Source: Aliarcobacter faecis
Lineage (GTDB): Bacteria; Campylobacterota; Campylobacteria; Campylobacterales; Arcobacteraceae
Direction: 5' to 3'
NCBI RefSeq assembly: GCF_013201705.1
Contig: NZ_CP053837.1
Location: 434,001 to 498,000, forward strand
Length of the DNA: 64,000 nt
The stretch's first letter is position 1, and each line of letters opens with the position of its first letter. The position numbers and the translations under genes were made by a program. A model generated the notes under the pieces. That model saw only the letters and a list, made by a program, of their open reading frames with translations. It was not told the origin of the DNA and searched no databases. Positions 1-8,422 of the stretch are shown in pieces.

Positions 1-812
1 TTCTAGTTTTGAAGTGATTGCTTCTAAATGAGCAGGGATTATATTTTTTATAGTTAATTTTTGGTTTGTAATTGCTGCTACACACATATAAGTTCCAGCT
101 TCAATTCTATCAGGAATTACGCTAAAAGGTTTAATATCAAGCAGTTTTCCACCTGTTCCTTCAATGATTATTTTAGATGTTCCAATACCTTCAATTTTTA
201 CTCCAGCACTTTGAATTACTTCACAAAGTTGTACTATTTCAGGCTCTTTTGCTGCATTTATTATTGTTGTTACACCTGAAGCTAAAGCAGCAGCCATAAC
301 AATATTTTCAGTTCCCCCAACTGTTACTTTATCAAATACTATTTTTGCACCTTTTAATCCATTTGGTGCAGTTGCTTTTATATACCCTTGTAAAATCTCT
401 ATTTTTGCACCCATTTGCTCTAGTGCTTTTAGATGTAAATCAACGGGTCTTTGACCTATTGCACAACCACCTGGAAGTGAAACTTCACAATGTCCAAATC
501 GTGCAAGTAAAGGACCAAGTACTAAAATAGAAGCTCTCATAGTTTTTACAATATCATAAGTTGCAGTTGTATTGTCTATTGAACTAGTATCAATTTTTGC
601 ACTATTTTGTTCTTTTATGAAACTTCCACCAAGCATTTTTATAAGTTTTAAAAAAGTATTAATATCAGCAACATTTGGAAGATTGTTTATAATAGTCTCA
701 TTTTTAGCTAATATTGTACTTGCTATCAAAGGAAGAGCTGCATTTTTTGCACCAGAAATAGATATTTCACCACTTAATTTTTTGTTTCCAACAATTTTTA
801 AATAATCCATAA
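1..812 (-). CDS. murA: UDP-N-acetylglucosamine 1-carboxyvinyltransferase, 3' end cut by window edge
   Basis: Catalyses the first committed step of peptidoglycan synthesis in the cytoplasm, transferring enolpyruvate from PEP to UDP-GlcNAc. The minus-strand translation starts [16 protein letters not shown] at 812 and runs to the window edge, giving 270 residues of an expected ~420. It carries the SGAKNAALP motif near residue 20 and the active-site loop [14 protein letters not shown], whose Cys (about residue 116) is the residue alkylated by fosfomycin in the family. The first in-frame ATG agrees with the usual N-terminus. It is divergent from the permease gene at 913. The C-terminal third lies outside the window, so completeness cannot be judged. 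Confidence 0.95.
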
Positions 813-857
813 ATTTCCTAAATAATGTTTTAAAATAGGAAAGATTTTACCTGAAAA

Positions 858-886
858 TTGCTTTATTTTAGTAATCTTACTATACT
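858..886 (+). promoter_or_regulatory. Probable sigma70-type promoter for the permease-kdsA pair
   Basis: TTGCTT at 858-863 and TATACT at 881-886 are separated by 17 bp and lie 27 bp upstream of the TTG start at 913. The region is the divergent gap between murA and the permease gene. Prediction is from sequence only. Confidence 0.5.
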
Positions 887-912
887 ATTGCTTTTTTAAA
901 AAAGGAGCAAAT

Positions 913-1791
913 TTGGAAGAAAATGTAAACAAAGGTATAAAATATATGCTTATTGCTTCATTTTTATTTGCACTTATGGGAATTACAGCAAAAGAGCTTA
1001 GTTCAACTTTAAGTTCAATAGAAATTGTATTCTTTCGAAATGTTTTTGGAGTGTTTTTTATACTTTTTTCTATTTATAAAAGCCCGTTAAATCAAATGGG
1101 AGGAAAGTTTTGGTTACTTATTTTTAGAGGAACTGCTGGATTTATAGCTCTTTTGTTTTTCTTTTATAATATTGCAAATATTCCTTTGGGTGAAGCTATG
1201 ACTTTTTCAAAGACTTCTACTATATTTACTGCCCTTTTAGCATATTTTTTTCTAAAAGAACATATTGGTTTTAAAGGTTGGATTGGAGTATTTATAGGTT
1301 TTATTGGGATTTTATTTATTACTGAATTTGATGGTTCAAGTTTAAAAAAAACAGATTATTTAGGAATCTTATCAGGTGTTGGAGCAGCTTTAGCATATAC
1401 TTCAATTAGAGAATTACGAAAATATTATGATAGTCGGGCGATAGTTTTATCTTTTATGGCTGTTGGAACGATTTGTCCACTAATTTTGATGATAATTAGT
1501 GAATTTTATGTAAATTCTAATTTAGATTTTATGTTGGGAGAGTTTATATTTCCAACAAACAAAGATTGGATTTTTATAGTTTTATTAGGAATTTTTTCAA
1601 CCTATGCACAAATCTATATGACAAAGGCTTACTCTTTTGCAAAAGCTGGAATTATAGGAACTATTTCATATAGTAATATTGTTTTTTCAATAATTCTGGG
1701 CTTATTTATGGGAGATAGTTTTCCTTCGTTTATAATAGTTTTAGGTATAATCTTGATTGTAATTAGTGGAATTTTAGTAAGTAAAAAATAA
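913..1791 (+). CDS. DMT-superfamily EamA permease
   Basis: A 292-residue inner-membrane protein with about ten hydrophobic segments arranged as two EamA repeats. The first repeat includes the conserved stretch FRNVFGVFF and the loop IPLGEAMTFSKTSTIFTALLAYFFLKE; the second ends LGIILIVISGILVSKK. Family members export or import small metabolites, and the substrate cannot be read from sequence. The TTG start at 913 is chosen because AAAGGAG lies just upstream and the N-terminus fits the family. kdsA begins 10 bp downstream, so the two are probably co-transcribed. Confidence 0.85.
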   Translation: MEENVNKGIKYMLIASFLFALMGITAKELSSTLSSIEIVFFRNVFGVFFILFSIYKSPLNQMGGKFWLLIFRGTAGFIALLFFFYNIANIPLGEAMTFSKTSTIFTALLAYFFLKEHIGFKGWIGVFIGFIGILFITEFDGSSLKKTDYLGILSGVGAALAYTSIRELRKYYDSRAIVLSFMAVGTICPLILMIISEFYVNSNLDFMLGEFIFPTNKDWIFIVLLGIFSTYAQIYMTKAYSFAKAGIIGTISYSNIVFSIILGLFMGDSFPSFIIVLGIILIVISGILVSKK

Positions 1792-1801
1792 AGGAATTTA
1801 T

Positions 1802-2599
1802 ATGGTAGTTATGACAGGACCTTGTGTTTTAGAAGATATGGATACAGTTTTAAAAATAGCTGAGAAATTAAAACCTTTAAGCGAAGATAAAAGAGTTGAT
1901 TTTTATTTTAAAGCTAGTTTTGATAAGGCAAATAGAACAAGTTTAAGCTCATTTAGAGGACCTGGACTTGATGAGGGATTAAAAATATTTGAAAAAATAA
2001 AAAAAGAGTTTGGATATAAAGTTGTAACAGATATTCATGAATCATATCAAGCATCTCCAGCTGGAGAAGTTATGGATATACTTCAAATTCCTGCATTTTT
2101 ATGTAGACAGACTGATTTATTGGTAGCAGCAGCTAAAACACCTGCAAAAATAAATATTAAAAAAGGACAATTTTTAGCAGCAGATGCTATGAAACATCCT
2201 GTTGAAAAGGTATTAAATACAAGAGGAATAAGTGAAGTTTCTTATGAAAATTCACAAAAAGCTGGAGTTTGGCTTTGTGAAAGAGGAAATACTTTTGGAT
2301 ATGGAGCTTTAGTAGTAGATATGAGAAACTTGATTTTACTTAGACAATATGCACCAGTTATTTTTGATGCAACTCATAGTGTACAAATTCCTAGTACTGG
2401 AGGAACAACAGGTGGAAATAGCTCATTTGTTCCATATATGGCAAGAGCAGCTGCTAGTGTTGGAGTAGATGGCTTTTTCTTTGAGACACATATTGACCCA
2501 AGTGTAGCAAAAAGTGATGGACCAAATATGCTTCATATTGATACCTTATATAAAACTATGAATGATATTTTTGCTATTAAAGAGGCTTTAGGAAACTAA
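1802..2599 (+). CDS. kdsA: 3-deoxy-8-phosphooctulonate (KDO-8-P) synthase
   Basis: Condenses PEP with arabinose-5-phosphate to KDO-8-phosphate, the precursor of the inner-core sugar of LPS. The 265-residue protein shows the family TIM-barrel motifs: TGPCVLED at the N-terminus, FKASFDKANRTS near residue 40, and GGTTGGNSSFVPYMARAA near residue 200. ATG at 1802 has AAGGAA a few bases upstream. In Campylobacter kdsA is followed directly by ribH, nusB and pyrF; here a CRISPR-Cas locus lies between them. It serves the LPS locus found later in the window. Confidence 0.95.
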   Translation: MVVMTGPCVLEDMDTVLKIAEKLKPLSEDKRVDFYFKASFDKANRTSLSSFRGPGLDEGLKIFEKIKKEFGYKVVTDIHESYQASPAGEVMDILQIPAFLCRQTDLLVAAAKTPAKINIKKGQFLAADAMKHPVEKVLNTRGISEVSYENSQKAGVWLCERGNTFGYGALVVDMRNLILLRQYAPVIFDATHSVQIPSTGGTTGGNSSFVPYMARAAASVGVDGFFFETHIDPSVAKSDGPNMLHIDTLYKTMNDIFAIKEALGN

Positions 2600-2622
2600 A
2601 GCTTTTTTGAAATTGTTTATAA

Positions 2623-2643
2623 AAAATTAGTTTTACTAATTTT
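2623..2643 (+). terminator. Possible terminator after kdsA
   Basis: AAAATTAGT and ACTAATTTT form a 9-bp stem around a TTT loop, about 25 bp after the kdsA stop. The stem is AT-rich and its T-tract merges with the 3' arm, so strength is uncertain. Confidence 0.4.
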
Positions 2644-2702
2644 ATTTAATTCTATACTCTCTTCAAATATTTTAATTTCTAATATATTTTTCTATCAAAA
2701 TG

Positions 2703-2934
2703 GTTTTAATCTACTCTCAAATCCCCATTTGATATAATCTATGAGCTTATTTTTAGGAAAAGACACAGTTTTAATCTACTCTCAAAACCCCATTTGATAT
2801 AATCTTTAATATCGTTATCATTCTTTAATCGTGTTTTAATCTACTCTCAAATCCCCATTTGATATAATGTGAAACATAATCAGGATAAGTTCTAAAAGGT
2901 TTTAATCTACTCTCAAATCCCCATTTGATATAAT
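2703..2934 (+). CRISPR. Type II-C CRISPR array, four 36-bp repeats and three spacers
   Basis: Repeats lie at 2703-2738, 2768-2803, 2833-2868 and 2899-2934. Each starts GTTTTAATC and ends TTTGATATAAT. Repeat 2 differs from the others by one base (T to A at repeat position 20). Spacers are 2739-2767 (29 nt), 2804-2832 (29 nt) and 2869-2898 (30 nt). The repeat contains an inverted element TCAAAT-CCCC-ATTTGA. The GTTTTA start and a matching anti-repeat at 4263-4298 indicate crRNA transcription from the plus strand, convergent with cas2. The 3' end of each repeat is an extended -10 (TGATATAAT), as in other II-C arrays that transcribe each spacer from its own promoter. Bases 2644-2702 are AT-rich with no gene seen. 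Confidence 0.95.
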
Positions 2935-2940
2935 AGGGTA

Positions 2941-2982
2941 GCTTAAAACCCTGTATATAGAGCTTTTAAAAGCTTTTTATAC
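2941..2982 (+). terminator. Possible terminator for crRNA transcripts
   Basis: Just after the last repeat, AGGGT and ACCCT (within about 2936-2952) can form a short hairpin. AGCTTTTAAAAGCT then forms a palindrome followed by TTTTTAT near 2961-2980. Both lie between the array and the cas2 stop and could end crRNA transcription coming from the array. The stems are short. Confidence 0.3.
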
Positions 2983-3348
2983 TTAAAAAACAAGTACAGT
3001 TTGTGTCTGTTTTTCTACTTTTTTTTCAGGTTTTTCACGATAATTTTCTATAATAATCATATTTTTATATTGTGCTTCTGTTACTTTTAATACTCTTATT
3101 GAACCTTTTGTAGGTGGAATTTCTTTTATTTTTTTCTCATATTTTTGAGCATTTTCCAAACTGTTACAAAATCTCACATAAATGGAGAACTGAAACATTA
3201 TAAAACCCATTTCTAAAAGTTTTTTCCTAAATTTTGTATATTTTTTAATATCGCCTTTTGTTTCTGTTGGCATATCAAACATTGCAAAAAGTACCATTTT
3301 CCTATACCTACTTATCTCTTGATTCTTATCTTTTTTACTTTTTATCAT
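2983..3348 (-). CDS. cas2: CRISPR-associated endoribonuclease-fold protein Cas2
   Basis: Partner of Cas1 in the spacer-integration complex. The 121-residue protein is a little longer than typical Cas2. It has the ferredoxin-fold core with the conserved LFAMFDMPTETK strand (Asp near residue 25), then KYTKFRKKLLEMGFIMFQFS and the RVLKVTEAQ strand, as in type II Cas2. Its ATG at 3348 overlaps the TGA of cas1 by four bases (ATGA), so translation is probably coupled to cas1. The cas1 reading frame is broken upstream, so coupling would fail unless ribosomes reinitiate. The protein itself looks intact. Confidence 0.93.
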   Translation of the reverse strand: MIKSKKDKNQEISRYRKMVLFAMFDMPTETKGDIKKYTKFRKKLLEMGFIMFQFSIYVRFCNSLENAQKYEKKIKEIPPTKGSIRVLKVTEAQYKNMIIIENYREKPEKKVEKQTQTVLVF

Positions 3349-4206
3349 AGTTTAAAAAGTTTTAATTCTTCACTTTTACCTAAACAAATAGATTGATAGT
3401 TTGCAACTATTTGTCTCATACAATAGGATACTTGTACTCTTTGATTATCATATATTATTATCTCATCTAATAGTTTTAAAAGCTCTATTTTCATAGAACT
3501 TGAAATTAGGGTATCTTTTTTTATATTTCTTTTTACATATAAATCTACTATTGGACGAAAAATCATCTGCTAAATTAAAAGCATTTAACTCGTTACTATG
3601 ATGTATCCCAAAAACTGGATTTAATCCATATACTATTAAATATCTGCAAATAGAACTTCTAAAAATTGTATATCCAAAATTTAATGCTACATTTCTACCA
3701 TCAAGTAAAGAGTTTCTACTAAAATCTTTATCAAAAAGTTCTTTAAAATAGTATGTCGCAGCGACTGCTTCTATATGCTCTTTATCATTTGATTTTACTC
3801 TTGGAAGTAAGCTATCTAAATAATTCTCTTTTATATTAAAAATTTTTAAAATTTTTGACTGATTTTCTACTTTTGAATAAACTATTTTTTGCCAAATTTG
3901 ATTTAGTTTTGGCTTACTTAAAAGAACTTGTGCTTTTTGTATTTTTGTTGTACGGCTATTTTTATTTATTCCTAATAAAATTGAGCTAGGCATAAATCTT
4001 TCATCACAAAATATCACACTAATATCTGCTTTTGATAGTTGAGCTAAAAGTGCAGTTGAAATAGTAGTATGATAGTTTTCTATTAAAATAGTATCTATAT
4101 CATCAAAACAAACTGTGTTTTCGCTATCTTCTGTTTTAATTTTGATTAGGTTGTTTGTATAGCTTAAGTAGGCTTTGTTTTTTATGTAAAGTTTTTGAAA
4201 AGACAT
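3345..4206 (-). pseudogene. cas1: cas1, CRISPR integrase, broken by a frameshift near 3557-3563
   Basis: Cas1 is the metal-dependent integrase of spacer acquisition. The N-terminal frame starts MSFQKLYIKNKAYLSY at ATG 4206 and carries the family motifs IEAVAATYYF (catalytic Glu) and GIHHSNELNAFNLADD (catalytic His). It then leaves the Cas1 sequence and stops at 3463. The rest, from FRPIVDLYVKRNI onward, continues in another frame and ends at 3345 with a TGA that overlaps cas2. Related Cas1 proteins have four residues between the LADD-like and FRP motifs (IMEP in Streptococcus pyogenes); here none remain. An 11-nt deletion restores both frame and spacing. The missing segment normally includes an acidic residue counted among the metal ligands. 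A TTG at 4221 is an alternative start. A sequencing error in the T-run cannot be excluded. Confidence 0.88.
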
Positions 4207-4300
4207 TTTATAAACTCCCAAAAAAGAGTTTATAAAATTTTAGCGGGGCTAAATCGCCCCTTGTTTTAATCAGACTATCAAATCCCCATTTGATATGGGA
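4205..4300 (-). ncRNA. Candidate tracrRNA between cas9 and cas1
   Basis: Plus-strand bases 4263-4298 closely resemble the array repeat, so a minus-strand transcript would be complementary to it. It would pair over 9 nt (GATTAAAAC side) and again over 19 nt, separated by an internal loop where the two differ. Reading on, the minus strand has GGGGC-GATTTA-GCCCC, a nexus-like hairpin (about 4245-4260), and then a perfect 13-bp stem with an 8-nt loop (4205-4238). This order of anti-repeat, nexus and terminal hairpin matches type II tracrRNAs. The repeat-like copy lacks the TATAAT end, so it is not itself an array promoter. The 5' end and promoter would lie at or within the cas9 3' end and are not defined. 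Confidence 0.8.
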
Positions 4301-4310
4301 AAATGGTATC

Positions 4311-7300
4311 TTAATTTTTCTTAAACTCTTCATAAGAAATCTTTCCAAAGAAATTTATTTTTACTGGTTTTACAATTCTATAATCAGCTATTTGAATAGG
4401 AATTACTGATTTATTTTTTGTATTTATGTTATCTACTTTAATAACATTTTTTCCTTTACCTATTTCTCCACCACCATTACAAGTATAATAATTCTTTGTA
4501 CCATTTTTTAAATCTTCAATTTCTATAATATTATTTTTTGATACAGTTATTTTATCATCGTAATTTGATATTAATTTTATCTTTCTTTCATCAATTTTCG
4601 GCAAAATATCATTTTTTATAGAAGAAAAATAGTTTAGACCTATTAATTGTCCTTTTAAAGTGTTATATAAATCTACACTCAAGGTGTTATCATTTAATTT
4701 TGCTACAAAAGGTGTTTTAGAAGATTTTAAATTTTCATAAACTTCTTTTGTTAATCTTTGTACTCTATTTTTTTGCTTTTTATCTGTGATTATTATACTA
4801 TCAGCTTTTGTTACAGAGTTTGATTTTAGATTTAAGCTTCTAACTATCTGTTTTTTACCATCTTTTGTATAGAAGAAACAAGGAAATTCTAGCTCTTTTA
4901 CAAACTCTTTTTTAGTCTGTTCCAATTTTTCTATTCTATTTTTTATTTCCAAAATTTCAACTGTTTCAATAGCTTTTTTATCTCTTGGAAGATTATTTTG
5001 TTCTTGTTTTATCTCTTCACTTATATTATTTATTTTTTTTCTTATTTCTAGTAGTCTTTTCTCATACTCTTCTAAAGCTATTTTTATATTGTTTTGTTTT
5101 GGAAGATTTAGCTTATCTTTTATTTTTTCAAACTCTTTTTTAACTTCATCATCTTTTAAATCTTTTCCAAAATTATTTAAGAGTAATTTTTTATTAATCT
5201 CTACTTTATCTATTTGAGAGAAGTTATTTAGCTCTTTATCCCAAATAAGTTTTATATTTCCATCTTTAAAACCACGAATATTTTCTCTTTTTTTCATATA
5301 AGGGCAAACATATAGTTCATTTTTCTCATATTTCTCTACTTTATCTTTTACAAATTCAAATAAAGATTTGCCATTTTTTGAAATTGGGAATCTTGTTTTT
5401 AATTTTTCTAAAATAGCTTTTGTTTTAAATTTATCCTCTTTTTGTTTGAAAAAGTCATTTAAAGCCTTTTTTGAAGAGTTATTTAAAAGTGAAATAACAA
5501 TAGCATCTATTGTATGATGATAGTTTGTATCTCTATCCTTTTTACCCTCTTCGTTCTTTGGTTGTGCTTCATTTATTCCCCAAAGTTTTTTTAGTTCATT
5601 TATAGCTTTCCCTGTGACTCTTATTACTTTATCGTTTGATTCACCTTTTCCATACTCATTTTGTTTTGGAAATAAATAGTGTTCTAAATAGTTTGCAACT
5701 ATTTTTGTAGCACTTCTTGTATCGTTTAGAAATCTATCTTCTAATTTTTCATTATCCCAAATTTTTTGGATATTTTTTTCATCTGTTAGGCAAATTTTTT
5801 TATCTTTATTTGCTATAAACTCATCTACACGACCTACAAAATTTTCCCACTTACCAATAGATTTCAAAAAGCTTACTGGGTGTTGGTTTGATTTATTTTG
5901 ATTGTATTTTTTAAGTACCAATATTTTATTTTTATAACTATCTATCCAAATTTTACTTCTAGGGATAAAATGCTCAATCTCTGTTATATTTTCATCTAAA
6001 GCTTCCTCAAGAGTTAAACCCTCTCCACTATAAAGGCATTTTGATTTTTGTTCTTTCAAAAGTCTTGCCCTTAAAATATTTTTATTACTTAACTCTTTAT
6101 TTCCACTTTTTAGTAAAGTTTGGGCATCTTTTATCTCTTTATTGCTTTGTTCTTGTGATTTTTTGATTTTATCTTCATCTTTTTTTGAGTTTAGTTCTCT
6201 TGCTGTTTCAATTATGATTTTATCTATTTTTCCGTATTTTGATATTAGCTCATTTACCAATCTTCTTAAAATTGAGATTACTCTTTTTACATTTGGACTA
6301 ATAAGTGGTTGATAAAATAGTTGTTCTGATTTAAAATTTTTAACATTTTTTTCTAGCCATTTTATATCTTCAATACTAGGATTTAGTGGTGGAAGATAAT
6401 TATAAGCTTCCATTTGAGTATATCTTTTAAAATATCCTAACTCTTCAAGGCATGTTTGGTAAGATATATCATTTTTCAACTTTTGTAAAATCTCATCTAT
6501 AAATTTTAAAGAAAATGATAAATAAGAGCTTTTAGCTTTGTTTATATTTGCTATTTTATCTATTTGTTCTTCACTTAAAATATTCTCTTTATTTAGCTTT
6601 TTAATCTCATCTTTTATCTGTTGCTCACTTACAAAATAGTGTAAAACTTCCAAAAGTTTTGAGTAAAATTCTTCATTTTTCAAAATAGTTTCAAAATCAA
6701 CTATCTCTAAAAGTGCTTTATGTACAGATATATCTTGAACTGTATCATCTTGTTTATCTGAAGTTTGTATCTCTAAATCTTTAAGTCCAGCATTTTTGAA
6801 GATATTTTTAGCAGTTATTGTTTGTACATTGGGAGTATATAGCCAAAAATTAATAGTAGTTTCTATATCTTCTTTTGAGATTTTTACAAACTCACCAGTT
6901 TTTTTGTTTAAAATCAAATTTCCTAAAATAGAGTTTTCAATTCTTTGTCTTAAAACAAATTCAATAGCTTTTATATGTGCATTTATAACTCTTTTTTGAG
7001 GCTCTTTTGAATATAAGTTATAAAAGCTACAAAAACCTACCATATCTTCAACACTTTTTAAATTTCTTTGTTCAAAAATTCCTTTTGAATTTTTATTTAC
7101 ACCATTTATAAACTTATTTTTGAAATCCTCATAAGTTTTTATATCTTTAAAAAGTTCTATATTATTTTTTTGACTCTCTATTAAAAGTTCTGCTTCTTCT
7201 TGCCAAAGTTTTCTATCAAGTGAATTATTATAATTATCTTTCTTATTTCTTATCGCAATATTTATAAAACCATCTTCCTCTAATTCTTCTTTTTTCAGTG

Positions 7301-7823
7301 TTAAAACTTTTGAAGGAAGTGTATAGTTACTATTTTTATAAATATTTTTATTATTTAAAATCGCACTATTTATCTTTTCACTCTCTTTTGCTTTGTTTTC
7401 ATCTTCTTCTTTTGCAAAAAGATTTGTATATCCTCTTCTTGAGATTATTGTATAAAGAGCAAATGTAAACTCATCTTTTGATAATTTTTTACCTTTTATT
7501 GCTTCTTCTCTTAAACTATATGGCTCTTTGTAAAGTTTCGTAAGATTATTAAAATACTCTATTGGATTATCTAATATATTTTTTGAAGCTAGATTAAAAT
7601 AGCAAAAAAGTTTTCTAATATTCTCTTTTCTTCTACTAGCTCTTTCATTTCTTCGTCTTCCGCTTCTAAAAGCTCTTCTATCAGTAGATGGAACATATTC
7701 ACTAAAAATTATACTATTTGAAGCTAGTTCATTAAAAATTGTAATACTATCTTTCTCTTCTACTTTATTTAGTGCAAATCCTATGCTATTTGTACCTAAA
7801 TCTAACCCTAAAATTCTTTCCAT
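4311..7823 (-). CDS. cas9: CRISPR-associated endonuclease Cas9, type II-C
   Basis: RNA-guided DNA endonuclease of 1170 residues. Motifs in order: RuvC-I MERILGLDLGTNSIG with Asp8; Arg-rich bridge helix about residues 48-72; RuvC-II IIIETARE with Glu539; HNH TEIEHFIPRS with His618, then Asn632 and Asn641; RuvC-III YHHTIDA with His770 and Asp773; and a C-terminal PAM-interacting region of about 300 residues. All expected catalytic positions are present, though the residue before the HNH His is Glu617 where many Cas9s have Asp. The ATG at 7823 gives the family N-terminus and has AAAGGCAAGGA upstream; an upstream in-frame start at 7880 would add 19 unrelated residues. No csn2 or cas4 gene is nearby, which fits II-C. 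Confidence 0.97.
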   Translation of the reverse strand: MERILGLDLGTNSIGFALNKVEEKDSITIFNELASNSIIFSEYVPSTDRRAFRSGRRRNERASRRKENIRKLFCYFNLASKNILDNPIEYFNNLTKLYKEPYSLREEAIKGKKLSKDEFTFALYTIISRRGYTNLFAKEEDENKAKESEKINSAILNNKNIYKNSNYTLPSKVLTLKKEELEEDGFINIAIRNKKDNYNNSLDRKLWQEEAELLIESQKNNIELFKDIKTYEDFKNKFINGVNKNSKGIFEQRNLKSVEDMVGFCSFYNLYSKEPQKRVINAHIKAIEFVLRQRIENSILGNLILNKKTGEFVKISKEDIETTINFWLYTPNVQTITAKNIFKNAGLKDLEIQTSDKQDDTVQDISVHKALLEIVDFETILKNEEFYSKLLEVLHYFVSEQQIKDEIKKLNKENILSEEQIDKIANINKAKSSYLSFSLKFIDEILQKLKNDISYQTCLEELGYFKRYTQMEAYNYLPPLNPSIEDIKWLEKNVKNFKSEQLFYQPLISPNVKRVISILRRLVNELISKYGKIDKIIIETARELNSKKDEDKIKKSQEQSNKEIKDAQTLLKSGNKELSNKNILRARLLKEQKSKCLYSGEGLTLEEALDENITEIEHFIPRSKIWIDSYKNKILVLKKYNQNKSNQHPVSFLKSIGKWENFVGRVDEFIANKDKKICLTDEKNIQKIWDNEKLEDRFLNDTRSATKIVANYLEHYLFPKQNEYGKGESNDKVIRVTGKAINELKKLWGINEAQPKNEEGKKDRDTNYHHTIDAIVISLLNNSSKKALNDFFKQKEDKFKTKAILEKLKTRFPISKNGKSLFEFVKDKVEKYEKNELYVCPYMKKRENIRGFKDGNIKLIWDKELNNFSQIDKVEINKKLLLNNFGKDLKDDEVKKEFEKIKDKLNLPKQNNIKIALEEYEKRLLEIRKKINNISEEIKQEQNNLPRDKKAIETVEILEIKNRIEKLEQTKKEFVKELEFPCFFYTKDGKKQIVRSLNLKSNSVTKADSIIITDKKQKNRVQRLTKEVYENLKSSKTPFVAKLNDNTLSVDLYNTLKGQLIGLNYFSSIKNDILPKIDERKIKLISNYDDKITVSKNNIIEIEDLKNGTKNYYTCNGGGEIGKGKNVIKVDNINTKNKSVIPIQIADYRIVKPVKINFFGKISYEEFKKN

Positions 7824-7887
7824 TTCCTTGCCTTTGAAAGTGATTATATTTATAGAGTTTACTACAAAACTATTTAACAATAGAAGA

Positions 7888-7918
7888 TTGAAAATCTTAA
7901 GATATTTTTATGTATAAT
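7888..7918 (+). promoter_or_regulatory. Possible promoter for ribH-nusB-pyrF
   Basis: TATAAT at 7913-7918, preceded by TG, lies 32 bp upstream of the ribH ATG. A weak TTGAAA at 7888-7893 is 19 bp further up, longer than ideal. A promoter is expected here because cas9 diverges and cuts ribH off from kdsA. Confidence 0.45.
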
Positions 7919-7950
7919 AAAAGAATATTGAAAAGAAATTTGGAGAAAAA

Positions 7951-8421
7951 ATGAAAATAATAGAGGGTATTTTAAGATTAAAAGGAAATGAAAAAGTAGC
8001 TATTATAAATGGAAGATTTAATCATATAATTACTGATAGATTAGTTGAAGGAGCACGAGATGCTTTTAAAAGACATGGCGGAAATGAAGATAATTTAGAT
8101 TTGATATTAGTTCCAGGAGCTTTTGAAATACCATTTGCATTGGATAAAGCACTATCAGGTGGAAAATATGATGCGGTTTGTTGTGTTGGAGCTGTTATAA
8201 GAGGAGCAACTCCACACTTTGATTATATAAGTGCAGAGGCAACAAAAGGTATAGCAACAGTAGCTTTAAAATATGGAAAACCTGTATCAAATGGTGTTTT
8301 GACAACAGATACAATAGAGCAAGCAATTGAAAGAGCTGGTTCAAAAGTTGGAAACAAAGGTGCAGAAGCTATGGTTACAATAATTGAAATGCTAGATTTA
8401 TATAGCGAAATGGGAAAATAA
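7951..8421 (+). CDS. ribH: 6,7-dimethyl-8-ribityllumazine synthase
   Basis: Penultimate step of riboflavin synthesis: joins 5-amino-6-ribitylaminouracil and 3,4-dihydroxy-2-butanone-4-phosphate. The 156-residue length is normal. Motifs include [30 protein letters not shown] and [14 protein letters not shown] (His of the active site). The ATG at 7951 has GGAG upstream. nusB starts one base after the stop, indicating co-translation in a ribH-nusB-pyrF operon. Confidence 0.96.
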   Translation: MKIIEGILRLKGNEKVAIINGRFNHIITDRLVEGARDAFKRHGGNEDNLDLILVPGAFEIPFALDKALSGGKYDAVCCVGAVIRGATPHFDYISAEATKGIATVALKYGKPVSNGVLTTDTIEQAIERAGSKVGNKGAEAMVTIIEMLDLYSEMGK

Positions 8422-8422
8422 T

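Noticed and set aside
3463-3560. Out-of-frame C-terminus of the first cas1 frame (FSSNSRFICKKK onward)
   Set aside because: It has no Cas1 character; the true C-terminus continues in another frame, so this is frameshift read-through.
2983-4206. csn2 or cas4 gene next to cas1-cas2
   Set aside because: None is present between kdsA and ribH; the locus has only cas9, cas1 and cas2, consistent with II-C.
4263-4298. A fifth, stray CRISPR repeat
   Set aside because: It lies between cas9 and cas1, lacks the TATAAT end, differs in the central bulge and is followed on the minus strand by tracrRNA-like hairpins; an anti-repeat explains it better.
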